Below the pieces are notes generated by a model. That model did not search any database, was not told the origin of the DNA, and saw only the letters and a program-made list of their open reading frames with translations. The translations under genes were made by a program, and so were the position numbers. A stretch of DNA of 64,000 bases from Denticeps clupeoides (Eukaryota > Chordata > Actinopteri > Clupeiformes > Denticipitidae): assembly GCF_900700375.1 (NCBI RefSeq), contig NW_021629784.1, positions 868,001-932,000 of the forward strand, read 5' to 3'. Below, in pieces: positions 1-11,295 of this stretch. Position 1 is the first letter of the stretch. Each line of letters opens with the position of its first letter.

Positions 1-180
1 TCCCAGCCTGCTTTCTAACCCGCCCTCTACACTCACAACCATAAACCGGCATTAAAATTCATAAATCATGCTCACAGCTTCATTCCTACCACCAGCCAAC
101 ATTAAAATGTGGTTACTTCCCCCCGGTCTCCAGGAAAGGAGGAGATTAAATTCTACTATTTTTGTCCCGCCTCTCCCCTC

Positions 181-400
181 TCTCTACCACATTTACCCCC
201 ACTAACTACCCACCATCACTTCTCTCTACCACATTTACCCCCACTAACTACCCACCATCACCTCTCTCTACCACATTTACCCCAACTAACTACCCGCCTT
301 CACCTCTCTCTACCACATTTACCCCCCACTAAGTACCCACCATCACCTCTCTCTACCACATTTACCACTAACTACCCACCTTCACCTCTCTCAATCACAT
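181..400. repeat. minisatellite, about 40-bp unit, ~5.4 copies
   Basis: A unit beginning TCTCTACCACATTTACCCCC and ending near ACTACCCACCATCACC is repeated about five times head to tail, with single-base variants and a shortened last unit. It lies in what should be the intron in front of the alpha-2 exon of class I gene A. Confidence 0.9.
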
Positions 401-511
401 TTATTTGCATATATAAACAGACTAACACCCACACATTGACCCAGAAAATACAGTAAAAACACACACTGGCACAGACATAAACTCCCCCTCTGTCTTCTTT
501 TCTCTTTACAG

Positions 512-2441
512 GAATCCACATTGTACAGCGGATGTTTGGCTGTGAGTGGGATGATGAGACTGGAGCTACAGATGGATACAGTCAGGATGGTTACGATGGA
601 GCAGATTTTATCTCACTGGATTTGAGGAGCACATCTTGGGTTGCTCCAGTTCCACAGGCTGTAATCACCAAACAGAAATGGGATGTAGCTGATGCTGAGT
701 ATACCAAGAACTACCTGACCCAGACTTGTCTTGAATGGCTGAAGAAGTATGTTCAGTACGGGAAGATCAGTTTGGAGAGAAAAGGTACAGCAGCATACAA
801 GAACAATGAGAAACACAAACGCTGAGACTGTTTCTATGTTATTATTAAAATCAGAAAATATTTTATTGTTGTTTATATTTGCATTGTAAACATTGTTACA
901 AACACATTAAATAAGCAAAAACATCCAGTAGTCCTGATAATGTAAAGAATAACATTTACTAACAACACAGTAAAACAGAGACAAAACGTACACAGGAATC
1001 ATCTACAAATGTAATTAGATTTAAATATCTGAGTGTTTGTTGATTGATCTGTTGATATGAAGGTGTCCTGTCCCCCTCCCCTCTTCCTCTCTCTAGTCCC
1101 TCCTCAGGTGTCTCTGCTGCAGACAGACCCCTCCTCTCCAGTGGTCTGTCATGCTACAGGTTTCTACCCTGATAAGGTGATGATCAGCTGGCAGAAAGAT
1201 GGACAGGACCTGCATGAAGATGTAGATGTTGGTGAGACGTTGCCCAACCATGACGGAACCTTCCAAAAATGTGCAGAACTCAAAGTGACCCCTGATGTGT
1301 GGAAGAAGAACCAGTTCACCTGTGTGGTGGAGCACAAGAGTGGAGACCCAATCCACATAATCCTGACTGAGGAGAAGATCAGGACCAACAGTCCAGGTAC
1401 AGAAGCTTCTAGACAGAATCATCAATCTTCTTGCTTTAATGTCCTTTGGATAGAAATGTGCAGGACCAGTTTACAACAAAGTGTTGTGGAGAGTATTTCA
1501 CTGTATGGTGCTGAGGACACAATTAAAGATCTTCATCCTATGCACAATAACCAATAACAATAATGATAACGAGAGCTAAATTACTTTATAATTAAAATAA
1601 AAACAGAATGTAAGTGCTGAATGTAAGATGATTATTATTACACACTGAACACAGTCCAGTATAAAAGTAATTTACACAAATCCTTTATTGCAGGTAATAA
1701 TGTTCCAGGCATCGTTGCTGGGTTGGTTGTTGCTGCTCTCGTTCTCATCGCTGTGGTTGTTGGTGTTGGGATGGTTGTGAAGAGAAGATCAGGTGAGAGA
1801 GACGCAGCAAACAACATCAGTGTCACATGATTCCATCTATGTGACTGGGAGCAACATGGAAACAAGGTTGCATGACTCCTATAAATTGGTAAGATGGCCA
1901 CTGCCAGCCGCTCAGTCATTGATTGACATCCGTCAACTCGACTCGGCTCCTACTCAATCTGACACCAGTAAGACTTATCCTGTGTGAGAGAAAATTTAAA
2001 GCAAAGTGTTTCATGTGAAAGTTAAATGTTTCTCATCCAGAGCCAGGAAAACAGATTCGTAAATCTTTGGGTCTGACAGTTTTATTTCTGAAGGAGTGTG
2101 TGAGATAATGTCGGTGCCTGATACAGACAAGCACAGAAAAAGTAAGTAAACCGGAGGAAACTTACCTGCCTCCTTGCGGCCCACCGCACCGGGGTTTCTC
2201 ATTTCTTCCCACATATGCTCATGTTCTGGTCCCTCACTGGGACCGGGACAATCAGTAACTTCTAGACCAAACATGCTGTCATGCTAACATGTTAACATGT
2301 TATTTTGTAACATGTTATTTCTAATTAGAATGTTTAGCTTTATAATTGGGAAGGTTGTGATTTATATTTTGCACTTTTATACTTGATTTTCTAGAGTCTG
2401 ATACAGGGTCTAACAACTCTGGAGCAGCTCTGATCACATAG
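512..2441 (+). CDS. MHC class I alpha chain (gene A), 3' part: alpha-2 to cytoplasmic tail
   Basis: Class I heavy chain; with beta-2-microglobulin it would present peptides at the cell surface. Exons by homology to gene B: alpha-2 512-784, alpha-3 1097-1396, connecting/transmembrane 1694-1792, tail 2395-2441 ending in TAG. All join in phase 1. Alpha-2 begins GIHIVQRMFGCE and keeps the Cys101-Cys164 pair, T143, K146, W147, Y159, W167 and Y171 equivalents; position 99 is Phe. Alpha-3 has the C1-set pattern (VVCHATGFYP ... FTCVVEH) and one extra Cys (FQKCAEL). The transmembrane exon is strongly hydrophobic and ends VVKRRS. The 18-bp tail exon of gene B is not found; a 430-bp insertion occupies that intron. 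Because the exon is 18 bp, skipping it keeps frame. Leader and alpha-1 must lie before the window, if present. An alternative last exon after 2537 could extend the tail, but I favour the TAG. Confidence 0.85.
1821..2250. mobile_element. solo-LTR-like insertion (fossil) in intron of class I gene A
   Basis: Compared with gene B, the intron after the transmembrane exon is interrupted by 430 bp that start TGTCACATGA and end GGGACA. The insert is flanked by the direct repeat ATCAG (1816-1820 and 2251-2255). A TG...CA ended segment with a 5-bp target duplication fits a solo LTR left by recombination. No internal genes remain. Family not identified. Confidence 0.6.
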
Positions 2442-4835
2442 TAAGAACCTACATCGTCTATCACTATAGAAACATTTCACTTCTCCTTAATGCTCATGAA
2501 CAGAATATTTTTTTAAAGATTTGTTTCTGTTGCACAGTGATGCAGACGGCGCTGTTCGTATATCTGGCCGTATGGTGCCAATCTAGACCGGAGATGAAGA
2601 CTCCTGCAGATCATACACAGACAGGAAGGAGGTGAAACACCTTCAATAACCAACTTCATCCAGAACTCACTGTGCACAGGGCAGAGACTCATTCATTTAT
2701 ATATGAAGATGTTAACCAAAACCAGGATACAGGCCAGAACTATCAAGAAGAGACTGACTGAGGTTCATAATGTAGACAAGCGGACAGAAGGAGCTGTCAG
2801 GGCTGGAACTTGACATCAACTCGGGTGGAGACTAATTTAAATCTGTGTGGCTTTTTTTTGCAATTTCGTTTTTTAAGTAAAACACATTACTTTATTTCAA
2901 ACATACTGTACAGTGCTGTCATTTTAATGCTTTAAATCACTGGTAGTATCTACTGTTGTGTAAAGTAACCAGCATTTGGTTGTCAATACTGCTGCTTTCC
3001 TGTTTACATCTGTGGTACTGTATACTGTATGGTTTTGCACAATCACTTATCTGTTGGCCACAACTGTATTTTAATTTTTACAAGAGTGTATTTAATTGTC
3101 ATTAAAACGCATAAAAAGCAATAGAAATGAAAAATTGTGACTAAAAATCACCGTTACTGTAATCAGCTTAGCTTTTCATTATAATACTGAATAATACTCA
3201 GTGGTAGTATTCATCACAACATTCACACTCAGAGGGGAATCCAGGCATGGAGGAGGCGACAAAGGATTCATTCAAAATCATATAAAACCAGGAACAAAGG
3301 CACAAGGCACCAGGAACAACGCAAGACTGGTGGACTTACAACATGCAGGGGAAATACAACATGCAGTAACCAGAATTCACAGATACAGAGACAGAATGGA
3401 GGGAGCGCAGGGGAACTCAGACACGGCAGGGCAGGTTAAACACATCCTGACCAGGAGAGAAGACGAGGGCGAATACAACCAATGACAAGGAGCAAGGAAC
3501 CATAAACAAGGCAAGAAGTTTGACATGAGTATGTATGTTAAAAAATGAGTATTTCTGAGTATGATGTAGAGAAACAGGTTTCTGTACAACACGCTCACAC
3601 TTTCGGGTGGAAGAAGCTCTGGTGTAGGACCATCCAGAAACCAGATGCACAGGAACCCACAGGAAAAGGAAACCTGATGATGCCACATCAGAGTCTGGAG
3701 ATGAAAGAAAGGTCATTAAACAGAGCTGCAGGAGTCCAAGAAATTACGGTTGGAGCTGAGGGAGAAACAGAGATTGTCAAATGACACGTTTCACCTGACA
3801 GCACCTGACGGATGAACAATATTTGAGGATTGGAGGCATCACATCAGTTCGCAAAGCTGGAGGAGTCTGATTTATTTAAATGTCAAGGAAATCGGCTATA
3901 AAAGATGACTTTACTTAGTTTGATATATATTCTAACAAAACAATACAAAATGAATTGTTAATGAGCTCAGGAGCCATGACATCTTTATTGTTTGAAAGTG
4001 GAGTTTCCTCCCATATAAATTGGACCTGTGTTCACTACTGGTGTTTAAGGATGTGGGCTGAGACCTTTGAGCATCGTCCTGAAATCTGGAGCCTGCTGGC
4101 AGTTTGTCAGATGTACAGAGAACCATTCCAGACACCAACATTCTGAAATTCTGAAGCATAAAATCATAAAACCAGGAACTCCTGACAACAGCCATGGCCT
4201 TGAAATCTGAGGAACACGCTTCCTGGGTACATGCCAGATCAATCCCATCTGAGCCCCCAAAAAAAATTCAGTGTGAGAGACCAAATTGAGGTTCACTTCA
4301 ACCACTCAAATCTGTTCATATGTGATTGTGTATCGTAATTAGAATATTTACAGAATTAATCATATAACTGTTAAAAAGTTAAAATAATTTATTAGGGCAC
4401 TAGGGGACCATGTACATGCCACCAGTATGATGTGAAGACAGCCAGAAACACAAGCGAAATATAATGTGACTGTGAAACAGAACAGAAAATACGCAGAACA
4501 CAGACATAGAAAACCGGCCAGGACTGGAGAAACTGGGGAGGTAATATACTTTTAGGTAAAATGGTCATAATTACCACGCTTCTCCAGAGACATGGAAAAC
4601 AAATCAAGATGTGGCGCCACCTGGTGGATCAGGGGGGCCACGATGGTCTGGGCTGAATTTGTCTGACACATTTACCTTGTTTTTAATGGTTGCACGGTTT
4701 AGTGTACATTTCAGTCTTAAATTTAAGGAATTTGTATACATTTGGTTTCACACTCAAACCATGAGGATGCACGGAATGAAGACACCACTGGTTTAATATA
4801 AGTGCATGCCTGCATCTCTGTGGTGTTCCTGTGCT
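2442..4835. other. spacer after gene A, no gene seen
   Basis: Holds the presumed 3' UTR of gene A and AT-rich sequence. Around 3200-3800 is purine-rich, repeat-like sequence of no recognised family. No reading frame here resembles a known protein. Confidence 0.6.
4613..4627. promoter_or_regulatory. candidate CTCF site
   Basis: GGCGCCACCTGGTGG fits the CTCF core (GCGCC-N-CCTGGTGG type). Motif match only; it lies in the spacer between class I genes A and B. Confidence 0.4.
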
Positions 4836-4839
4836 TAGT

Positions 4840-6975
4840 CTGATGATGGAGGAGGTGGAGGACCGCTCTGTCAGGAAGTCCAGGACCCAGTTGCAGAGGG
4901 TGGTGTTCAGGTCAAGCCACTCAGGTTCACAACCAGCTTATGAGGGATGATTATGTTGAACACAGAGTTGAATTCTATGAATAACATCTTGACATTTGAG
5001 TCCTTCTTTTCAAGATGTGTCAAAGAGAAGTGGAGGGCTGAGGATATGTGATCCTCAGTTGACATGCAAATTGAAGTGGATCCAGGGAGGTGGTGAGGTT
5101 CTTCTTGATGTGTGGCATGACTAACCTTTCAAAGCACTTCATGATGATTGGTGTGAGTGCAACAGGTCAGTAGTCATTGTGGCTCGTCACTGCAGACTTC
5201 TTTGGCACTGGCAGTGGCGATGTTTGCTATGGGCAATGTGGCTGGTAGCCCAGGGCGGCATCTGCAATTTTTTTTGTGCGTGCATGCACACATGCTGCCC
5301 TGACATCATGATTTCACGGCCACGATCAGTTTTCTGTTCCCCGTTTGCAGGAAGTAAGGGAGCCCGTATTTTGCGAAGGGGCGGCAAGAGATTCTCTGGC
5401 TGGCTGGAGCAACATCTTATAACCATTTTACAAATAGAACAGGATGCTGAAGTAGCTCCTTATTGGAATTGTCAGTTCCACCTTAAATTCTGCTCTGCAG
5501 GCTGCAGTACTGTACAACACTGTTTTCACTGAACATTTCACAAGGGAACTGTTGGATTGGATTGATGAATGGAACTCTTTTACAAAAAAGGATAAAAAAA
5601 ACAGTTCAAAAGCTCTGGGCCACTGATAATGCACTTGTTTAGGGTAAAATAGGATGTGTAAAAATAGAAATTAATACCTTTCTGGCCCAAAACACTGAAA
5701 AATTCACCTGGGAACTTTGGTCATGTGCACACTGATTTATGATGAATATGGACATTTCAATGTAAAATTGAAAATTGAGTGGGCGTGAGGTCCTCTGTGT
5801 GCCTGCTTACTGCTCTCACACTTTTCTAAAGGGGAGGAAGCATATTTCCTTCATTCATAATATCCAAGCTCATTATGTCAAAATTCATTTTTCCTGGGTT
5901 GTGCAAAATTGCAGATAAAAACATACAAACCGAATCTGCACACTAAAGTGTATAATTTACATTGTTGTGTTATATTGTGGTGTTACATTCTCGGGTTGGA
6001 TACTGGAGTTCAAAATTAACACCAACGGAAGATGGACAAGAAAAGCACAAAGACCCATATATGTTTACCTGGTTAAATTCAGTGAGGTTTCAACAACAGG
6101 TTTTACAATAAAATATGTTAATATATATGGTGGTGGTCTTGAAACATGCTGGGACCAGAGACTCAGATGTCATTCAGGACTCCAGCTAGCTGATCACCAC
6201 AGCCTTGGAGGTCCTCCTCACATCAGCTGTGGAGAGACAGAGAACTTGGTCACTTTCCTCACCTGCTCTCTGTTGTTTGCATCAAAATGTGCCAAGAAGT
6301 CATCCCCTTCATCTAGAAGGGAGGCATCACCATTGCTGATTTGTGGATTGCTTGTGCGCCAAGCCACATTCCACGAGTGTCTCTGGTGCTGTGGAAGTAT
6401 TTCTTGATCTTCTGTGTGTAGTCCCTCTTATTTTGTCATTGTCAAACACAGCACATGGTGACACAACAAAATGTGTCCTCAGCTTTTAACCATCACCCTT
6501 GGTGAGCAGGGTGCAGCCATGAGAGTCGCCCGGGGAGCAGTGTGTGTGGACGGTGCTTTGCTCAGTGGCACCTTGGCATTTTGGGATTTGAACCGGCAAC
6601 CTCAATGCACTTGATGATGTAACCAGTGACTGAGTCTGTGTACTCCTGCAGTGTCTGTGTACTCCCCATATGGAGCAGCCTCCCTAAAGATGTCCCATGT
6701 CTGTCCCAAGAGAGCTGAGACCATGATGTTCTAGGTGGCTGGTTTAGTGCGTTTCAGCAGAGACTTGTACACAAGGACCATGAACACGGTGATGAGGAAT
6801 GTTTTACCACCTCTGGTAGCAAAGTTTACATTTTTAAAGAATTTTGGTGGGACAGACTTCAGGTTTGTCTTGTCGAAGTCTCCACCGATGTGAAGTTTGC
6901 TGAGGATCAGGTACAAGTCTGCTAGCGCCTGGTTAGCATTAGCGCTGGGCGGGCGGGAGGTAAACAGCGACCACT
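4840..6975 (-). mobile_element. decayed LINE (Rex1/CR1/L2 group), minus strand
   Basis: On the minus strand, 4840-5215 reads as part of a non-LTR reverse transcriptase, with a stretch like [16 protein letters not shown] matching the conserved FSSAFNTI-P-KL block of CR1/L2-type LINEs. About 6600-6975 resembles the endonuclease-side region of such elements, so the 5' part is at higher coordinates as expected for a minus-strand copy. Middle parts are unrecognisable. A SINE (6440-6615) and a CA repeat interrupt it. Frame is lost in many places; it is a dead copy. Confidence 0.6.
6440..6615 (-). mobile_element. tRNA-derived SINE, family A, minus strand
   Basis: Reverse complement matches the body shared by the copies at 20118 and 43490 (CACACTGCTCCCCGGGCG, then TGGCTGCCCACTGCTCACC). 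Its 5' box-B part is degenerate. Confidence 0.75.
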
Positions 6976-6980
6976 CAGAG

Positions 6981-6982
<2 letters not shown>

Positions 6983-7022
<40 letters not shown>
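6983..7022. repeat. (CA)n microsatellite
   Basis: Uninterrupted CA dinucleotides for about 40 bp. Confidence 0.97.
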
Positions 7023-7023
<1 letters not shown>

Positions 7024-7394
7024 CCCACCTCCGCGGGACAAAGCGACCAATCGGTGAAAATGAAGACACAGCAGTCTCTCATCTCCCATTGGTTGGCACA
7101 CTGTAGTTTGCTGTAATCCAACTTGTTGTGCAACGATCGGACGTTTGTGAACATTACAGATTCATGTTAACTGGCGCTTCACTTCGGACAGGTCCGCTCA
7201 CCTGAGAGTCCAGAATAGTCCTCGTTGTCCCAAAAGCGGAGCAGATTTTTACGTCCTAAGATACATGTCTCTGTGAAATACTCAAATGAGGGATGCAATG
7301 TTGAAGTACATGTCTAAAGTACAGTGAGGTAAAGCTCGGTTACATAAATAATTCCACAAAATGAACAGATCACAATATCCAAGTCCGAGTCAAG

Positions 7395-7580
7395 TCAAGT
7401 CACGACATTTACGGCATTTACCAGACGCCCTTATCCAGAGCGATTTACAATCTGTAGTTACAGGGACACTCAGAGTTAAGTGTCTTGCTCAGGGACACAA
7501 AGGTAGTAAGTGGGGTTTGAACCTGGGTCTTCTGGTTCACAGGCAAGTGTGTTACCCACTAGGCTACTACCACCCTAGAA
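7395..7580 (-). mobile_element. tRNA-derived SINE, family B, minus strand
   Basis: In sense orientation this family has a tRNA-like head (GCCTAGTGGGTAACACACTC, box B GGTTCAAATCC) and a 3' tail (TAAGTCGCTCTGGATAAGGG) like that of V-SINE/L2-mobilised fish SINEs. Here it runs on the minus strand. Confidence 0.8.
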
Positions 7581-7931
7581 TTAAAAATAAAACTTAATGT
7601 TGTCTAGAAGTGCTTGTTTAATACAGTATTTCTTAAATAATATAATAATTCTTTATCATTCAGAAATTGTTGTTGAGGGAGACAAACACAGCACAGAAAT
7701 CACAGGCCAAAACTTCAATACAGAACCCAAAGGAGTCACGGTCTGTCTGTGGAAGACCAGATCCACCCTTCTGGGTCCGGTTTTTCAAAATTAATCCACT
7801 AGGATTTTGGATAACGAATTAGATCAAATCTTGAAAATGTTTTTTTCAAAAGAAAAAACTGATTACATAATCGGATAAAATCACGTAATCCAATCTTGGT
7901 TTTGATCCGGATCAAACCGTTATCCAAAATC

Positions 7932-8135
7932 CTAGTTGATTACTTTTGAAAAACCAGCCCCAGAAGGGTGGATCTGGTCTTCCACAGACAGACCGTGACT
8001 CCTTTGGGTTCTGTATTGAAGTTTTGGCCTGAGAAGGTTCACAAGGTACTTTATATCAGCCTTCCCAAAGCAAAACCGCACATTCAGCTCCTCAGTGGTG
8101 TATTGCTCCAGTCGCTTGGTACATTCAACATACAC
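7932..8135 (-). pseudogene. Harbinger transposase, N-terminal fragment
   Basis: Minus-strand translation contains FCFGKADIKYLVNLL followed by RTQRSHGLSVEDQ. This matches the pattern of HARBI1-like transposases, where an F-R---L-LL helix is followed by a TRRS-ALS-E--I segment. The frame then runs into the element end; the catalytic DDE domain is absent. Assignment is by motif memory, without an alignment. Confidence 0.5.
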
Positions 8136-8364
8136 CCATGACGGTATCCTCTCCTGGCAAAGTGGTAGTGGCGGTGGACAACACCTGCCATTTCACTGTC
8201 TCTCTGTGAATCCTCTGAGAAAGACTGATTTATATGACCGTGTAATTGGCCTTTTCAAACACACCTATTACAACTGATTAGTTTTGGCTTGTGTTCAATT
8301 CAGGCAATTGGACCCAAGGCCTATAAATGATGAACAATGTTCACTATAGTAAAGCAACGGAACC

Positions 8365-9142
8365 ATGGACTCAAGAAGCTGTAACTTCAATGCTGCTGAA
8401 ACCAATGCACTACTAGAGGGTGTTCGGCAGTGGCGTAACTATAGCTGGTTCAGCAGGTGAGGTCGCACCGGTGCCCGTGATCTCTGGGGGCCCGTCACTA
8501 CGGATTGAATTTTCGCACCTGGGCCCATGACTATGTTGTTACGCCACTGGTGTTCGGTGCCATTATGGAACAACAGTGGGATGTTTTAATTATGCTAAGG
8601 ATACCAACAAAAAGAAAAAAAGGTGGAAGAATCTTAAGGCCAGGGCAGCAAAGGACCATGCTGAAGCCAAAAACCCACAAACAGGCAACAAGTCCTTTAA
8701 GAGGGGAGATTACACAGATGTGGTCCTCGACATCATTGGAGGTTATAAGTCACAAGCTCTCCATGGTATTCAAGGTGTTGTAGGGGATGGCGAGCCTTGG
8801 ATTGAGGAGGAGGAGGAGAATCTGCCAGTTCCTCCTGAGGCTGATCCAGAGAGCATATTTATATTGAATCTCAGCTCGGTTCCTGAGGAAGAAGCTGGAT
8901 TCTCATTGATTGAGCCAGTGGTAGTTGCTACAGGATCTCTGAAGCGCCCTTCATCAAACAAAGATGATCATTACAAGGCACTTCTGCAAAAAGAGAGTGA
9001 AAGGGCAGAAGCACAGCTTCGTCTGGCAGAGGAACAACTGACTCTGACCAAACTGCAGCAAACCAAGGCCAGACTTGAGATCCGCCTCCTTAAGGCTACA
9101 CTCAGACAAGATGGTCTCTCCACATCAGATGAGGAAGTCTGA
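8365..9142 (+). pseudogene. Harbinger Myb/SANT-like accessory protein gene, split by a hAT MITE
   Basis: The ATG at 8365 opens MDSRSCNFNAAETNALLEG, the start of a Myb/SANT-like DNA-binding domain. The frame continues after the MITE (8428-8549) with VGCFNYAKDTNKKKKRWKNL, where RWKNLK is typical of the third helix. An acidic linker (EEEEENLPVPPE) follows, then a charged C-terminal coiled coil (about 45 residues, KALLQKESERAEAQLRLAEE onward), and stop at 9142. In Harbinger transposons this protein helps bring the transposase to DNA. The domain looks internally short, so part may already have been lost before the MITE arrived. Confidence 0.6.
8428..8549. mobile_element. hAT-type MITE, 122 bp
   Basis: Terminal inverted repeats CAGTGGCGTAAC and GTTACGCCACTG are perfect. 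A perfect 8-bp target duplication GTGTTCGG flanks it (8420-8427 and 8550-8557). Eight-base duplications and CAG-TG ends are the hallmark of hAT elements. It has no coding capacity. Confidence 0.92.
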
Positions 9143-9600
9143 AATTATTGTGGAGTATTTGACATTAAGTCATTTTTTTAAATTCAATACATCTATATTT
9201 GAAACTCGTTATAAATATCCTCAATGTACAGTGTTTGTGTTGTAGGTCTCAGATGAGCTGGAAGAGGATGGGGTGGGTTTTTTCTTGTTTTTAGTTTTTT
9301 TAAATGTGTGTTTTCATTTGAAATAAATTTATATTGACCCCACACTGGTCGTTCTACTTGTTGTTCTTGACATATCTATAGTTCTACATTGTGATTTCCT
9401 ATCCTGTTTGAGCACTGGTTATCCAGATTTCATGATCCTGAAAAGTTCCTATTCGGATCAGATTGATCCAATCCGATGTTGCTTTGAAAAACTGGCTCAA
9501 AAGTAAGATGGATGACGTGATCACAGATTTAAAAAAACGATTACAAAATCCGGATCAATTTTATCTGGATTAAACCTTTTGAAAAACACCCAGGACAATG

Positions 9601-11100
9601 TCAAATCCCAGTCGATGCTTTAGGCTACTGTTGGCTCTCTGTAATATATGACATAATCTTTTATATATATAAAATAACTTATTCTAAAATATTTATAAGA
9701 TACTGGCCAGTAGGTAAAATTGCCTGCATCAATTTTGATCACATCAATTGATAAATGAAATCACATGACGGTACCTATGGTAAAACATGTTTTTTTTTTT
9801 GTTTAACATGATTGTTAAATTCTGTTGGTTCAGGAAGTACACCATGGTGGACTATTGGATTCTATTGCTGTGGTTCATTTTAATAAAAGCAATTAAATGC
9901 TATTTAAGCCCCAAAGTTTACTTTGATTATTTAAATATTTCAATTGCTCTGAGAAAATATGTGAAAGCAGTTATTTCACTCTAACTTGAATTGTATTTTG
10001 GAGTTTTGAGTTTAAGAGCAATGAACATGTTAAGAATGTTAAGAAATTTCTAAAAATAAGATTTTTTCTTCATTCTGATATCTAAATCAGAATGTATAAA
10101 TAGCAACACTACTCAATATAAGTTAGGGGTATTGTTATTTAAAGAGTGCTGCTCCTATTTGCTCTGAATTTTAATGAAATAAGTAAAAGTTACATTTGAT
10201 ATTACTAATAATGTATGAGAAGAAACACCATTTTCATTAGTTTAATATTTATTACACCAGAAATTTTGACAGTAACAGGGATAGACCCAAATAACAAAAA
10301 TTAACAATGTCAGTAGAGTGTGTTTCCACCATTTGCCTCATTGACAGCGACGTCTCATGCTCCTCACCAGTCTCATGATGTTTAAATATAAAATAATCAT
10401 TTTAAATATAAAATTAGCAGAGCCCAGAGCACCAAACCAACTAGGACTGCCCATGTATGTGGTATGCTTTATCTGGCAAAATTTTATATTGTTACGACAA
10501 GATTTTACAATAAAGTTTACTTGTATTAATGAAAGTTGATTTGAAGAAGTGTTTCTGTGTATTATGTTAAGAGTATATTTACTTTTATACACATTTTAAA
10601 AATCAACACTGTGTGAGCTGCCACTAGAGGGAACCATTGTATTACCCTCAGTTTAATGAGGGTAAGTGATTCAAACGAGGTTTCTAACCTAATTATTTGA
10701 GAGATTATTACTTTCAGGTATACTATGGGGCAGAATGGAATATTATTCAAGAAATAGAAATTTCAGGAACTCATTATCGAGACAGGTGTCTGTTTCCAGT
10801 TTGCTCCAGTCGGGTTTACAATTTGGAAGTCAAACTGCCATTCTGCCATTGACTGTTGATGAATTATTTAAAAATATAAAATATTGTTACCGGTATAAAT
10901 ACATTTTTGTTGTGCACATTAGTGTAATAATTTCAAACTAGTTTAAAGGATTGTGCACAAAGTGAACAGAGTGAAAATAAACAGAGCAGCTAGATATAAC
11001 TAAAAGCTAAATAAAAGTCTAGAATATATTTACACTGTTGTAAGTGAGTATTGCTTTCATTTTTTAACAACAACCCAGTGCAGTTGCTTCATCCTGGTTT
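9601..11100. other. AT-rich spacer, no gene seen
   Basis: No coding or RNA gene recognised. The only motif of note is a candidate CTCF site at 10619-10635. Confidence 0.6.
10619..10635. promoter_or_regulatory. candidate CTCF site
   Basis: TGCCACTAGAGGGAACC resembles the CTCF core CCACTAGRGGG. It lies about 660 bp upstream of the start codon of class I gene B. Motif match only. Confidence 0.4.
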
Positions 11101-11103
11101 TTA

Positions 11104-11136
11104 GTGATGCAGTTACTGATCTTAATTCTGATTGGT
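11104..11136 (+). promoter_or_regulatory. putative X2-Y promoter module of class I gene B
   Basis: CTGATTGG at 11128-11135 equals the Y-box/CCAAT consensus of MHC promoters. TGATGCA at 11105-11111 is an X2/CRE-like half placed about 17 bp before it, close to the spacing of the SXY module that binds RFX, CREB/ATF and NF-Y. The X1 half is poorly conserved. The start codon follows 160 bp downstream, so the position is right for a core promoter. Confidence 0.5.
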
Positions 11137-11295
11137 CAGTTCTTCTTCAGCTACTGACATAAGCACAAGTGTCACGCAATCACCAGTCTCAGTCGCAGCC
11201 AGACATCAAGGTTGCAGGAACTTGTCAGTTTTCTTGGACCTAAATTTGGAACAACTTTGAAGATAATCGAAGATAATTGAAGATAATCTGTCAAA

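Larger units (their letters stand above)
7675..9600. mobile_element. PIF/Harbinger-type DNA transposon remnant
   Basis: The ends are related inverted sequences (left CTGGGTCCGGTTTTTCAAAA near 7773; right TTTTGAAAAACACCCAG near 9575). Inside are a minus-strand stretch like the N-terminal part of a HARBI1-type transposase (7932-8135) and a plus-strand Myb/SANT-like accessory gene (8365-9142), the usual two-gene content of Harbinger elements. The DDE core of the transposase is missing. About 100 bp of transposase and end sequence also occurs inverted at 7690-7800 against 7925-8035, which makes a foldback. Non-autonomous. Confidence 0.65.

Noticed and set aside
181-400. CRISPR-like array
   Set aside because: Units are directly abutting with no unique spacers, and the genome is eukaryotic; it is a minisatellite.
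109-456. Open frame of histidine- and proline-rich repeats
   Set aside because: It is a translation of the 40-bp minisatellite and follows no gene structure.
3201-3785. Open frames in purine-rich sequence near 3.2-3.8 kb
   Set aside because: Low-complexity repeat-like sequence, no domain, no splice context; probably an old repeat of unknown family.
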